Shown here: positions 1 through 12,865 of the stretch, piece by piece
Layout of the letters: every line of letters starts with the position of its first letter
Position numbering within the stretch: the stretch's first letter is position 1
The notes under the pieces: model-generated
Database searches by the model: none
Told to the model about the DNA's origin: nothing
The model's input: only the letters and a program-made list of their open reading frames with translations
Made by a program: the position numbers and the translations under genes
DNA from: Toxotes chatareus
Lineage: Eukaryota > Chordata > Actinopteri > Toxotidae
Direction: 5' to 3'
Assembly: GCA_016801885.1 (NCBI GenBank)
Contig: CM028901.1
Location: 9,543,283-9,607,282 of the forward strand
Length of the DNA stretch: 64,000 nt

Positions 1-1974
1 TACATTTTTGTCAGGTTTTATTTACCGACTCTGTACCACCGTGTGTAATACCGGTCGATAACTGAAGGCGCATTTTCCTCTGTTTCTTTCTGCTTTATGT
101 CGTCCATCAAAAATATTCACAACACAGGCTGTAACACCAGTTTAAAGTAATATCTAGCTAGCGCACGGTTTTGATTGACGGACAGCGAATTGTGTGACAC
201 TGTAATGGTCCGTCATGTAAACTCATCCGAAAGCTTCCGAAGCGAAGGGTTCCGGAGTCTCTTTTTTTCCGCTCCTTTGGGGATTGAAGGATTTGAAACG
301 TTATAAAAGTACAATGCATCCACGTAAATTTTCATACAGTACAGGTATGAGGTTAAATGTTAATGGTTAATTTCACGAAAAGAAGCTGGCTGTTGATCAA
401 AAATTAAAATGATAGCGGTACAACTGATCAGCTACAACTACTCTTCATCTTCTTTGTTTTTATGGTGAATTGAAACCAGACGGAGCGCCATTGCTACATA
501 CTCTCTTGTAGAGGGGTCCTGTGTCAAAAACATTCTTAACTAATTTTGAGTTTCAATAAAATATCACAAACAGATATCACAAAGCTAATTATTGGCTAAT
601 TATTTCCCATATAAATTTTTGGGCCCCATGGCAGTTTATCACATTGCCCACTAGATGTCAGACTACTGCTAACAACTACAGGATGTGGGAGCCTACAGTC
701 AGTGTGATTCAGTACCGTAGAACTCCTCAGATGACATTGAACATTACTTAACTCTAAAGAAATATCTCCAGGTAAACATTTTCATGTTTAATTAAGCTCC
801 ACTTACTTATGTGTAAACCAGTTAAACAATGCAATATGGTTGTTATATATTACCTCACAGTGTCTGTGATTATCTGCTCAATTTCCATGCTTCGAACTGT
901 CGTCTTTTTTTCCACTTTGTTCTAAATATTCTCACAGATGGCAGATAGACTTATAAGTATGTTTAGGGAGCATCCCAGTGGATTATGTAATGAAGAAGTC
1001 TGAGAGTTAATGGATACAGGAATGAAGGAATGTTCCCCTCCTTGGATCTGACAAATAGCTCCTCTCTGACCCAGGCCAATCACATGCCGAACATATCTGG
1101 CCCAATGTGCTGTGGACAGTGCTGAGGGAACATTCTGGGGGGACTGGCATCATCACGAGGCAGATTAAGTAATGATGACTTCATCTTGGTTTTCATAATT
1201 GAAAGAAAGAGAGAGGAAGAAAGTGAGAGAGGGAGACTCGGCTGATGTTTTGGGGGCACAATGACTTTTCCATGTATCTACTCACCAGTACCAAGTCTTG
1301 GAAAGTTTTGCTGTCAAGACCCATCGTAATGAGTTTTTTCCATTACTCCTCCATCTGTGGTAGGCCAAAGTCTGCAATTAATTCAGAAATGAAACACAAC
1401 ACCATTGTGGAAACAGTGGACACAAAGGGAACATCCCATAAATATGTGATCTTGCATCAGGCTTAAAATGCAGTCGTGTCCAATAAGCAAAGTCATCTTC
1501 TTTATTTGTGAACCTTTTCCAGAAATTTCCCACAGCAAATTATATCTGTAAGAGCTGCCATTAGAGCTCACTTGAATTCATGCAGCATGATTTGTCCTAG
1601 ACAGTAAATATTCTATCTATTCAGTAGGTATCACACAATAGATCCTCACAGTAGATTGCATTCTGTGAAAGCTCATGAGGATGTTTGACAGTTTCTCATT
1701 TCAAAGTATTGAGTCAGAGGGAAATAGACAGGTACTGTTAACTAGCACGTTACCTCACAGGATGCTGGTATTTTTAGTGCGTGTGAGTGTGTTTGCATCT
1801 GTTTATCAGTCTGTTCATTGCCTATATGTACATGTCAGTCTGTTTACATTCCCAACCCTTTAACTACTGCATATTGTCAGAATGAAAAAGTGTCTCCCAC
1901 TTTTCAATACTCGACTTTGAGGTTCACTGGCTGGCTTTCAGACAGGCATCTCGAGTGTCTCCAGCTGCACAGGC

Positions 1975-1977
<3 letters not shown>

Positions 1978-2017
<40 letters not shown>
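1978..2017. repeat. (TG)n microsatellite
   Basis: About 20 uninterrupted TG dinucleotides. The Cys-Val reading frames that cross it are artefacts of the repeat. Confidence 0.97.
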
Positions 2018-2019
<2 letters not shown>

Positions 2020-3424
2020 ATGCACACGCACTGTAGCTCCACGTCAGCTACTGCTGCAGCAAGCAGCTCTTCTTTGGCCTGCTGTTTGGCTGTTTGACTC
2101 CAGCAGTCTTTTTCTCCACATGGAAGATGTCAGGCTTGTTTTCTTTTTTTTTTTTTTGGTAGATGGTCCTCTGTGCCAGAGGAGAGCCTGATAAGGGAAG
2201 AGAGAAGCTCTGACCAAGGCTGGGTCATGGCTGCATGGTTAATAGAAAACTGTGGCTTTTTCTTCTTATTAGGACTGGACTCACCTAAGTATAGTTGCAG
2301 AAAATTGAGGATTTCCTGGTTTGTGGCGCACAGTTTTTTACCAAGAGAGACAGATGAGATATTTCTGGGTAGTGGGGCGAATGGAAAGAATCATTGCAAG
2401 AAAGGGAATTTCTTATCCCTAAGTGGTTCATGCAGACAGGCTATCAGTAACACTTTCAACAATTCAATGTTTGGAAGGGGAATTGCATGCAATGCAGGCT
2501 CGCCTTCAGTATCTCATTGTTTAATAATCTCTAAGAAAATAGAGAGAAGTATGCTGCAGTTAGAAATATTGCCTTGTCTTTTTCTTGGAAAGCAACAAGG
2601 CACACACACCTGTATTTATTATTAAGCAGATTGAGCTATATGGAGCCAAAATGAGCATTTAAAGCCTTGAGTAACTGGTATATACAGAGGAGTCTGTAAT
2701 TTGAGGCTAACACTTGTATGTTTTTAAGGGCTGTCAAAAGTGCTTTTGTGTCAGAGGATTTCAGTGAGAGCAATTTCACTGCTCTTATGAAAAGACTGAT
2801 CAACAATATCCATCATGACCGTCGGTATACTTTTCATAATTGATCTGTATTCCTCCTGAAAAGTTTAGATGGGAAAGCACGAAGCTGTCACTCTGCAGTC
2901 AGTGAATGTGCTAACATGCGACAGCACAGGAACCCCCAGAGCTCTTGACTGTTGATTTGAATCTGGTTCTCGGAGGCCCAGTGAGCTTTACAAATGTCAT
3001 GTCTACAGAGGAGCAGAGTCACTCTGATAAGTTGGTCTCACGTCAAGTTATTATTAGCTTTCTCTCAGTCAAAAGTGCAATCAATCATGTCATAGGTTTT
3101 CTGTTATTTCTGGCCTCTCTCTAAAGACAGAAAGAGCCTCAGGCACTAAAAAGTTATAGCAACTTTATGATTAGCCCCTTTAGTTGAGACATATTTCATC
3201 AGAGAGCTGTTTTACATCAAGTGGTGCTCCCTCTTGCCACAACAATAAATTCAACAGGATACAACTAATTCAATTTCAACAATTATGACCATGGCAACAA
3301 AACAGATGCCATTAACAGTCCTCTTATTTTTCCTTGAATTTTTTTTCCCTTGTTCTGCTGATTTTTAGTATTAACAAATTCATGACCTGCACATAAGGGT
3401 GAAGCAAGTGGAGGTGCAACTGTG

Positions 3425-3650
3425 ACTTAAAGTAATAGCTCGACATTTTGAGAAAGACACTCTTTTGCTCTCTGGTGGAGGGGTGGAGAGGTGTTTGCAG
3501 TCTTTTAGCTTAGCTAAGCTAACCGGCTGATGGCTGCCACTTCTTTTTTAACAGACAGATACAAGAGTGATATCAGCCTTCTCATCTAACTCTCTATCAG
3601 AAAGCAGACAAAGCACATTTCCCAAAATGCCAAACTATTCCTTCACAAAT
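3425..3650. repeat. Dispersed teleost repeat, copy 1 (fragment)
   Basis: It starts with a 'taatagctcgacattttgagaaa' style end, continues through 'cttagctaagctaaccggctg', and ends in 'cccaaaatgccaaactattcc'. The same three blocks in the same order occur in other places in the window (about 10.3, 24.4, 25.5, 52.6 and 55.2 kb). I recognise the family as a very common percomorph interspersed repeat, but I cannot name its class. This copy has lost part of its centre. Confidence 0.7.
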
Positions 3651-4425
3651 ACAGTAGTTTACATGAGTAACACAATGATTGACAGAGCATGACCAGAGTC
3701 AGTAATTTAGACATCTGCTTCAAATAAAGGATAAAAAAGATATCAGTGTTTTATATGTGAGTGTGTGTCTACAGTACACGTGTGAGAGAAAGGGATTAAA
3801 TGTCCCTGGCAGCAGCTGTGGTTGCAGGATGTCTCTCCTCCCAGAGACAAAATGTTCATACACCGCTGCCGTATTCTGTGGAAACATTATAGCACAAAAA
3901 TGCACAGAGGCCGAACAGTTTCTCTTGGTTCCCTTAAAAGTTAGTACTGGAGAGGTTTTTGCCCGAGTGACACAATTTTGCTTTGACTTCTGAAGTGTGA
4001 AAACAAAAGGAAGCTAAACTGGTTTCAGCTGCTGACTATCAGTGTAGCATGTTGTACTTTCATTGTACTTATGTTATGAAATCATTTGAATGTCCAGTCT
4101 GAGTAATCAAGCTAGATGAAAAAGGGCAGCGGTGGAAACAAGTCATGTGACTTCATTGTGATATTCTGATGAATTGTATTCACATTTGTGAACTGTATTT
4201 ACATTTATTAAATAAATTCAATCAATCAAATGCTTGTTCCTGTTAACTGAGTCACTAGCAGATCTGTTGTCATCAATCACATATTAGTATCTTTCTCAGC
4301 AACACATCCATCTTATGCTGAATCTTTGACCTGGAGTCCATCCATCTCTGTTTCCCTCTTCTTCTCTTTCATTTCACTGAGTATGAAATACTTCAGACTC
4401 ATTTCTGACTCTAATTTGTTTACAG

Positions 4426-4508
4426 CTGCTGTCCTGCTTGCCATTCTCCAGTGACAAATGAGGTTCAACAGGAGCTGAGGGCAATGGAAAGAGCATACTC
4501 ACTGCCAG
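4426..4508 (+). other. Orphan exon-like segment
   Basis: A pyrimidine-rich tract ending in 'tttacag' precedes an 83-base segment that ends 'ctgccag' followed by 'gtaaga', a near-perfect donor. Only one of the three plus-strand frames is open throughout. It begins with Cys-Cys-Pro-Ala-Cys, like the end of a von Willebrand type C module, and then reads as a polar, probably helical stretch. No neighbouring exon was found to join it, and it does not match the thyroglobulin sequence I recall. It may be a chance exon look-alike, a relic, or one exon of an unrecognised plus-strand gene. Confidence 0.2.
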
Positions 4509-7500
4509 GTAAGACCCAAAATCCTTATGCACACACAAGGAATAATTTACAGGTATTAAGAGGTTTCAGCTTTGGATTCTTACCACATGCTTTTCCTGCC
4601 AAGGCAGTAAAATTTAACAAGACTTTTTTTTACGAGACTCTGAAAGGGATATATGAATATATATTAAGACACCAACTGGGCTTATTTAGGTTTACCAACA
4701 ACTGAATTTATCGTTTGATACGACGGTGCTTGTGTTAATTATTTGTAAAAAGCCACGTGGCAAACAGCTGCTTGAAATTCTCCTCATGGAAAGAAAACTT
4801 TTCTCCAAGAGGAACTCTCCACCTCTTGTGTTTGCTTGTAGCGCAGCAGCAGGCAGGATGCTCTGGGCTTTAACTCAGCTGGCGGTTGAATGACAGCAGA
4901 GACAGGTTGTTCCTTTTAATCCAAATATCTATCCTTCAACTGCTTCCCAGAAAAACTCATTTATGCCTCTGGCTGACTGAAGCTTTCCAGATCCAAATGT
5001 TGTTGTTTTTTTCCGACAATATTCTTTCAAATTTTTTCCATTCTACTAAGCTTCTCAGGATCTTATTAAGGTGTGAGAATGTTCCCGTAATGTTGTGGTG
5101 TTTAATAAGAAAATGCCAAGCACACCCAACTATTAGCTATTAACGGGGTCATTCAAGTCCAGCTAATAAATCAGCTGCTACAAACAAAGTAAAAGTTTCC
5201 TTATGAAAAACTTACAAAGGTCATTGCACAAACCTGTCCATTCCAAAGTAACATGCTAGTGAAAGCACACAAACTATGCATTGCATACTCATGCTACTGT
5301 TTTGTAGTGATTGTCACTGTATTTTCCTTGCATATTTTTCCTGTGCACTTTTATTTCATATTACAGAATATGAAAAAAGAACTTTATGATACGAAATGAA
5401 TGTCACTTTCACATCAGCGGTATTCATGAGAAATGGTGGAAATGGCAGACACAGAGTGCTAGCAGGTCACATAAGAGCAGCCCCTTCCCTGGCAAAGATG
5501 TGGACCTTTTTTTTTTTTTTTTCCTCATTGCCATATTTGGTTTTTGTTTGTTTTCCCCTGACTCTCTGGACAGCCTTGGACATGGTTGTGTGTATTGGCT
5601 GAGGCCCTTGGTTCAACATTAAAGGACATGTTCTCATGTGCTGTTTCTGAAGCGAGCACTCAGTGTCACTGACAGAGGTTATTTCACAGGTTAGGTGAAG
5701 ATTGTCAGAAGCAGTCTCACTTTGCATGATGGTAATTTTACCATCGCTGTAATTTTGGCACTAGTGGACTATTTTTCTGTTTCTGTCACGATCATCTTTC
5801 AGGCCGCAGCTGCCATATTTGTGTCCATTTTTGGGCCAAACTGAGACAAAAATCTACACTTGTTTCTTCTTTACCCATAGAGGAAGTGGTCAGAGTACAA
5901 GTGGAACGTCGCTTTTTGCACCAAATTAAACTGAAAGCATAAACGGCTCATAGTGTGTTTTTTTTTTTTGACAGGAAATGAACAACCAAACTATATACAT
6001 GTTTCCTAAAACCAGAATAAGAGAGAAAAACTAATTTAAACTCATATTATTTCAGTCAGTTTGAAAGCCATATTTTAAAAAAGTTGCTTTTCATGATGAT
6101 CTCCAAGACATCTGCACTTCAAGAATCAACCATATGATAAAAGCAGAGTTACAGAGAGGGGAAGCAGCAGTTTTAATTAAAATATGCAGTGCGTTTTTGA
6201 TCGAGCAAAGCAAACTTTTATGTGGATTTTTTTGCAGCTCACCAGCGAGCATGAAGTGGTGAAGTCAGAGGTTTGGACAGCTGGGCCTCGGGGTAGAGGG
6301 GAGCATGTGGTGAGATTAGAAGAACCTGATTAACAGAAAACAGGCTGTAGGAGGAAGAATCTCCCTCCATCTCTTCATTTCCTTCACTTATCCCCCTTTT
6401 CTCTCTCTGCCTTGACCTTGGACGGGCCTCTTCCTCTTCTTGTTTTTGTTTCGGGGAAAACAAAAAGGCCAGAGTGCATTGTTCGAATGTTCGGCTTGGT
6501 GCTTACATCCACTGTATCATCAAACAAAATTCTGATGGAGAACAAGGGACTCGGCTTAGAATCCCTTTTGTCTCATCATAAAGTCATCTTGAACCGGGGC
6601 TTTTCTCGTAAGACAACATGGTCTGTGCGGGTGTCTGGTTTTGTTGAGTTTGAGCTGTAACTCTTCCGCTCTTTGCCCCACTGAGAGCCTTTGTTTTCAC
6701 CATCTACACATACACACACAGATTTGTGATGATTGGCAGGGGGACGGGGTATTGTCTTTCTTATATGCATTGGTATTAGAGTAAATTCTCACATGATCTC
6801 AGGGAAGAGGCGAATGTTCACCAGAGTGAATATGGATGAACAGACGGGTCAGATGAAAGGTTCAGTTTATTTTGTATGAGCAGCCTTTGATGAAACATTT
6901 TTCCCCAAACATTTGCTTTCATCCTGATTCAGACATGAACATCTTGAACTTTTTTGTTTCATCCTAACCGTAACGCACATCTGATTAAGACTGTCAATGA
7001 ATCATGTAGTCACTGATTAGCACAGATTCTTCCATCGGTGTCATCTCCAGTCATTTCCAGACCAGGTTCCACACGGCCTGGAGAAGCAGCCTGATGTGAG
7101 GAGTGAGTAATGCTGACTAGACAACAGTCTCTGTGTGGTGCAGCAGTAGGCGACCAGATGTGTGTGTCTGTATCACTAATTGTTCCATTCAACACACACA
7201 CACTGCTTGACTTCCTAAATGGCTACTTGCAGGTATTTTATTAGACTTTTAAACCAGGCAACACAACTATTTGATCCTTCTCTGTAACTGAGAAGAAAAT
7301 GCTGAGCTTGCCTTGACTGGTCACACACAGATGGCTCATAAATTTAATGAAAGCACAGGAATAAAGCCAGGTTGCTGGATTCATGGGACATTCATTTGGG
7401 GATGTACACCTTACTTGAACTTCCTGAAACTGGTCTTAGACAGCATAAGGTTTCTGTGCATGTTCCCATAGAAGTGAACACAGAGGTTTCACAGTCACTG

Positions 7501-8467
7501 ATATGTACTGGCAATGATGAAAATATCACAGAACCTTTAAACCAGTTCCTCATTGCTTGTGACCCACTAATAGAACGCAGTGTCTATGAGGTTTGAGTAG
7601 TTTCGTTGAGTGATTTTTCCCTTCCCAAACTGAAAAAGGTCCTAATAATTTTGTGCCGCAAAATTATACTTTTCTCATTTTCTATCCAAGTAATCATTCA
7701 ATCAATTATTTTGTAACCACATGTGCAGGGCCTGAAACCTTTACTTGAAACTACTCACTGTTTCAAAAATAATGCATAACATAGTTAACTTGAACTCTTC
7801 CTTATTGTCTGACTGACTCGTCCATGCTTCTGCTAGCATTCTTCAACGTATTTATAATGCTTTACTTTTCTTACTCACGTTTGCCAGCAAGGGGCAGAAA
7901 GCTAAGGATAATGACACATCCAGCTAGTATGTTTTCACATACTGTTCCTGTGGTTGAGTGCTTCGAAATGATTAAGTCAACACAAATAATTCCCCTCTAG
8001 AATAAATATTCTATTTGGATCTCTTTACAAAATATACCTTGTTATTGATCACCATGTTAAAAAGCTGTTTTTCAGCCAGCCTGTCATGTGGTGACCATGT
8101 GGAATAAGTAAGACTATTGCACAGGCAGTTGTTTGTTCCTCTTTGTGAATCATGTAGAAATTTACCCCACAAGTTTTTTGATTTTTTTCCCAACTGTCAT
8201 TTCTTCTGCCTACTCAAGACCAAATTGTGTACAATGCCAAGACTTTAAGCTGTTCTAATCAATAATTTTAGTGGATCAAATGACTATGCGTATGTGACAG
8301 GGATTGCACATACTGACAAATCCAGAGAGAATTATCAAGAAACTCTGCATGCAGTTCCTATGACTGCTACGCAACTTCTTGAAGTATTTTAAGTCAAAGA
8401 AGCCAAAGTTTGCAAATAGATTCAAATTCAAGCTGGTGTTACAATATGACCATTCAACCATTCATCA
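4509..8467. other. Non-coding stretch left of sla
   Basis: No recognised gene. The part nearest 8.4 kb may include sla 3' untranslated sequence if the proximal polyadenylation signal is skipped; another minus-strand AATAAA lies at 7237-7242. There are poly-T runs near 5508-5522 and 5961-5970 and scattered short reading frames without family resemblance. Confidence 0.5.
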
Positions 8468-8473
8468 TTTATT
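8468..8473 (-). terminator. sla: Candidate sla polyadenylation signal
   Basis: The plus strand reads TTTATT, so the sla-sense strand reads AATAAA about 410 bases after the stop codon. It is the nearest canonical hexamer I saw downstream of the stop. Human SLA has a longer 3' UTR, so a distal signal could be used instead. Confidence 0.35.
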
Positions 8474-8879
8474 AACAACACAGGAAAATAGTTTGAAAGC
8501 CACTAATATTCATATACACGTTAACATTACCAAACAGTCCCCATCGCATTCAAGTCTTCTTTTCACTCTCACAACGGCAGGCTGTTAGGTGTTGTTTTTG
8601 TTTGCTCATGTGCAGAATACACACATCACAGTTCAATTGCACAGTCGTCCAGTTCAACTCCATATTGTTCCTTCTCATCACGTGAATCAAAGTGTAAGTG
8701 ATCATGCAAGTTGCGTTATTGTTAAAGTACTTCAAAGTGCTCACATTAGAAACTAAAACTCACTTCGATGTTTGGGATGCTGAACACTTAAGTGTCAGTG
8801 CAGCGCAGGCCTCTGCTGACATTAGAAACATGCTGTCCACTTGAAGGTATTCCAGTATTTTGAACTCCACTTGCAGTCT

Positions 8880-11800
8880 CTAGAAGTCATCTTCATAGTC
8901 AGTGTTTGCGAGACTGTTTTCAGGAATAGCATAAACAGATTTACTCTTCTTCTTCCTGTCCTTTGCACTTATTTCTGCGGGGTCTTGATTCCCAGAGAAG
9001 GACAGGTAGGCAGCGATGCTGTTTCTGACACCATAGCTCACCATGGTGTCAGCGCAGCTGTCTGTGCTGACAAGCTGTGTCCTGCAATGAGAAGAGAAAG
9101 AAATGAGGACAGAGCATCTTAGCATTTCAAATTTTCTTCTTCACCTTTGAAAAAATGATGCAAGTGATGCCTAATTTTTGTTATTATATCCAAAATCAGC
9201 TTAAATGACCAGATGAATAAAGATTCTGCATGAATATCTACATTTAGATAAGTGATCGTTAGCTGCAGCCCTAATCTACATTCTTACATCTGATCCTTGC
9301 TATTTCGGTCAGCAAAAGGTGACACCCAGTGAGCCAGAATCATCATGCACTGTCATGCTGACATGACATGCTTTTAAATGTCATCACCACGCCTTTTTTG
9401 TACCTGTCAACTTTCTTCCAGTCAAAGTTGCGTCGCATGACTACAGGTGAAGCTCCAGGATTTGCGTCTGATTGTGGGGTCATGCCCGACAGACAGGGAG
9501 AGGTTAACGCACAGCATAGGCCATCTGCAGAGTCTGAAAAGTTGAAGTTGGGGGGAGTAAATTAGGCTCTCAGGCAAATGTTATGATACATAATTTGCAA
9601 CAACCGCTCTCACACTCTATTGCTCAAGCGCACAGTCAAACCAAACTCGTAAAGAGGGGGTGGACTGTTGGACTGTATTTGCCCAGAATAACTTCACTGT
9701 TACAGCAAATAACGCTCAGACTTTTTTTCCACTTGGTACGCAACAGTAGTCAATATCAATAACACATAATGTATCTCATTTCCTGTTTTGTTTCAAAAAT
9801 GATCAGTGAGAACAGGAAATATATAGAAACTTAAGAAGTGATAAGAAATAGTTCTATATTAAGAACATGATAAATTATTTTCAGTGCTAAGTATATGTGA
9901 TTGCATGTGATTACCATGTACTGTGCATGTGAAGCCTGTTTGCGTGCATGTACGTGGCTCTGCATTTTGTAGAATTTGTTTATATTGAGGCCTACGCCTG
10001 TCTATTTAGTTGTGTAAGTAAGTGCGCATAAGTGTGCATCCACCCACCAGAGTAGTGGTTGATCAAATCTTCAAGGCACTGGAAAGTGAGGCGGGGGGAG
10101 ATGTAGTACCAGCTATTGTCCAGTCTGAAGATACGATAGTGCTTTACGATCCTGTGCTTCACTGAGAGTGAATACAGACCTGAGGGAAAGATAAATACCA
10201 TGCTCTTAATAATTCAAGCTTTCAGTTATAACACCAAGCATGTTGTGGTTTAAGGTCACTGCAGTTTTGCAAGTAATAGAAAATATAAATCTTCAACCAC
10301 CAGTTGGTTAGCTTAGCTTAGCATAAAGACTGGAGACCGGGAAACATAAAAAAAAAAAAAAAAACTTATCAGCTCTAGTCAGCACAGTGTATCGTTTGTT
10401 TAATCGCTACAAAAACAACTTAATTTTAAAAAATAACGGTTTGTGGTTTTACAAAGGGTTGTGTGTCAGACTATTTCCTGGCTTGGATCAGTAACTCCAG
10501 GAGGTTACTGCGCCTGGCCAAGAAATAAGTGATTAAACAAATGATCTAACTTGTCAGCTATTGAGCTATTGAGTCTCTGGTGGGCATTTTTTGTGACTTT
10601 AGGACGGAGCCAGATTACTTGTTTCCCCTATTTCCAGTTTTTGTGATAACCTAAGCGGCTGCTGGCTGTAGCCTCATATTTACTGTACAAGAGAGTGATA
10701 TTGATTTTCTTGTCTAATAAAAGCGAAAAAGGGTATTTCCCAAAATGCGGAACTACTCTTACAGCTTGTTTTTTGTTATTGTTGTTCGGTTTTGCTATAA
10801 GACTATTTTTGGGCAGTTTGCCTTTACAGACAGAAGAGATAGGGCAGAGAGCATCAAAGATCCTCTGTCAGCTTTAGACTCAAGATGCACTTTGCTCTTA
10901 TCTTTAACTCTTCTTAAACTAAAACCTTTTTTTTCCATGTCTCAGATCTGATTAGATCTGGTCTCGGCCTCCCTTTTACTTCATCACTCTTGTCTTAATA
11001 ATCATCCTGATCTAATCTTTGCACATGCTTACGTGCCAACTAGCATTTCATTTCTCTTGCAGAAATTCTGCATTCTAACCATTACTGATAGCCAAAGTCT
11101 GTCCCAAATTAAAAGAGTTTATTGTGCACTAAGTGTTCTCACCTCTCTCCCTGGTGCTCTCCCGCACCAGAAAGGAGCCCACTCTGTTCCCAGGTAGAAG
11201 CAGGAGCTCTTCGGCCTTTTGCCTCTCCACCCCCTCAAAAAGCCAGCTGACAGAACAAGAACATTCTCAGAGTTATAGATCACATTAAATACTTGTGGTA
11301 TTTTCAACCTGAGCTGCAAATATTCCCATTTATATGAACTCCCACTACCTTCCTTAAGACAGAGCTCTTACATAGTGTTGTGGAAAATGCATTTGATGTT
11401 TTTTTGCAGTTATTGATTTAAAGGAAGATCAAACAGACCAATGAGGCTAATACAAGTAGTGTTTATATCAGTATAATTTTACTTACCCATGGTATACTTT
11501 TGCCACATGACTGCCGGGTATGTAGTTCTCCTTCCCTGTTTGGACAGAGCGAACTCTCCACCAATAAGCCTCCCTGATCACCATAAAGAAGCAAAGAGGA
11601 ATCAACAACTGAACTTTTGTGCAAGCACTTCTCCATACTATAAACTCAGGTCATCAAGTGCTCATTTATTTCCGTCAGACTTTATTTCCTCATTCTTATT
11701 CAACTGGGTTGTTTTTAATCATCAATGCAAAACATGATCGTACTGTGCAATGACTCTGAGCTTCTCCCCCATTCTGTAGATGGGCTCGCTGATTTCAGGG

Positions 11801-12232
11801 GACGGATAGTCCTGGAGCACCACCACCATCTCGTCCTCTGAACCTGCCAAGAACAATATTTATGGCATTTATAAACAGCCAGATGCTGATGCACAGACAT
11901 CAGACATTTGGAAATGTCCAAAAATGTCAGAGAACAGACCTCTGTCAAAAATTAGGATCCTAATTCATTCATTAGGAGTGTTTGTTTTAAATTAGTTTTG
12001 AGTGTAGCTTACTATATCATGACATTTCTGGTACCATCAGATTAACTCAGCAGTGCATTTGTATAAATAAATAGTCTCTAGCAACCAAGAAATCAGCAAG
12101 CTTCAGTGCAAAGACAGTTCACAACAGTATCGGTGGAAATATACACTCAGAGCCCTTACTCTTTTGAGAGCCGTCAAGGTTTTCAGTGCTGACCTTGTTC
12201 CTGGCACTCACACCTCTCATCATATTCCCCAT
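8880..12232 (-). CDS. sla: Src-like adaptor protein (SLAP-1), SH3-SH2 adaptor
   Basis: Seven coding exons on the minus strand, in transcript order: 12232-12160, 11843-11744, 11573-11487, 11246-11143, 10179-10048, 9524-9404, 9081-8880. All junctions are AG/GT with matching phase, giving 272 aa (human 276). Met1 is followed by Gly2-Asn3, the N-myristoylation context of SLAP. An SH3 domain covers about residues 33-86, with the YWW and YIPG motifs. An SH2 domain covers about 88-170, with FLVRES at 112-117 and the phosphotyrosine-binding Arg115. The tail holds the conserved GVRNSIAAYLSF block. SLAP lacks a kinase domain; it sits at membranes, recruits the ubiquitin ligase CBL and lowers antigen-receptor and receptor-kinase signalling (family knowledge). 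The 5' part of the first exon runs to an acceptor at 12256. Human SLA lies antisense within an intron of TG; no TG exon was recognised beside it here. Confidence 0.95.
10300..10765. repeat. Dispersed teleost repeat, copy 2, inside a sla intron
   Basis: 'ggttagcttagcttagcataaagactgg' type sequence near 10308-10332 is followed by a variable centre and then 'ggctgctggctgtagcctcatatttactgta' type sequence and 'tttcccaaaatgcggaacta'. It lies wholly in the sla intron between 10180 and 11142. The core blocks occur in both orientations in one copy (near 10310 and near 10650), suggesting either two abutting copies or an inverted-repeat structure. Confidence 0.7.
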
Positions 12233-12762
12233 CCTCCAGATGGACCAGACTCTGGCCTGAGGTGAGAGCGAAAGAGCTGTAAGTGTGCTCTTCAAGTCCT
12301 GTAAACTTTCTACTCACGTACCAACCTGTATTTTTTTTATACCACAAAACTTGTCTCTGCAGCTGCACCACAAAGTTTGTAACTTCCTATAAACTGACCA
12401 TTGAACTATCTCAACTAACAGGCGCATTGCAAAATGGGAAAGCTGGGGCTAGATGATATCAGACTGAATTTTCCATTAGCATCTAACTCAGTGTCACAAC
12501 AGTGATCAATGATATTGAATTCATATATTGCAAAATCCTCGTCCCAAATTTCACGTCATTTTACATAATTTACATTATGATTCATCAAAAATACGTATTT
12601 GCGTACACGCATTTCAACAGACCCTGCCATTGTGAAATCTGTTATGAAGTTACTTCACATAGTGTTCAGTTGACCAGAATGGAGAAAGAACAGTTCCCTC
12701 TCTACTGAAGCTTTGAGCGGGTCAAAACAGAAGCGGTAGATGTGGTAAAATGTAGGCCCTAC

Positions 12763-12865
12763 CTGTAGGTTTTGTAGTTTGCCTGCAGTGATGGGCATCA
12801 AGTGTGGTGCGAGAGATGATGGCCCCGACAGGGCATGTTGGCGGCGGCGGCGGCGGAGTCCGGGT
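12763..12865 (-). other. sla: Upstream sla exon, 5' UTR or in-frame N-terminal extension
   Basis: On the minus strand 'ttctctag' precedes and 'cctacag|gtaggg' follows a 103-base segment. Joined to the acceptor at 12256, the frame that runs into the sla start codon stays open through both exons, and there is an in-frame ATG in this exon (MPITAGKLQNLQ, then ARVWSIWR, then MGNMM). A (GCC)n run in the exon would encode five arginines. The exon may be simply 5' UTR, or it may give an isoform in which the myristoylation glycine is internal. The exon starts at phase 2, so a coding exon further upstream would be needed to use the arginine-rich part. Confidence 0.55.
12841..12856. repeat. (GCG)n trinucleotide tract in sla upstream exon
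   Basis: Five tandem CGG/GCG units in otherwise AT-rich DNA, inside the predicted upstream sla exon. In the open frame they would encode a run of arginines. Confidence 0.85.

Larger units (their letters stand above)
1..4425. other. Intergenic DNA, no recognised gene
   Basis: No open reading frame here resembles a protein family I know. The first 300 bases have more CpG than the rest and an ETS-like 'ttccgg' near 250, so the edge of a promoter belonging to a gene left of the window is possible but unproven. The stretch also holds a (TG)n tract at 1978-2017 and a dispersed repeat at about 3425-3650, listed separately. In human the genes left of SLA are TG and PHF20L1; no exon of either was recognised. 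Confidence 0.5.

Noticed and set aside
2173..2625. 150-codon plus-strand reading frame
   Set aside because: No domain, signal peptide or splice context; composition looks like non-coding DNA.
4754..4764. Palindromic CACGTG E-box near 4.75 kb
   Set aside because: A six-base motif expected by chance several times in 64 kb, with no promoter nearby.
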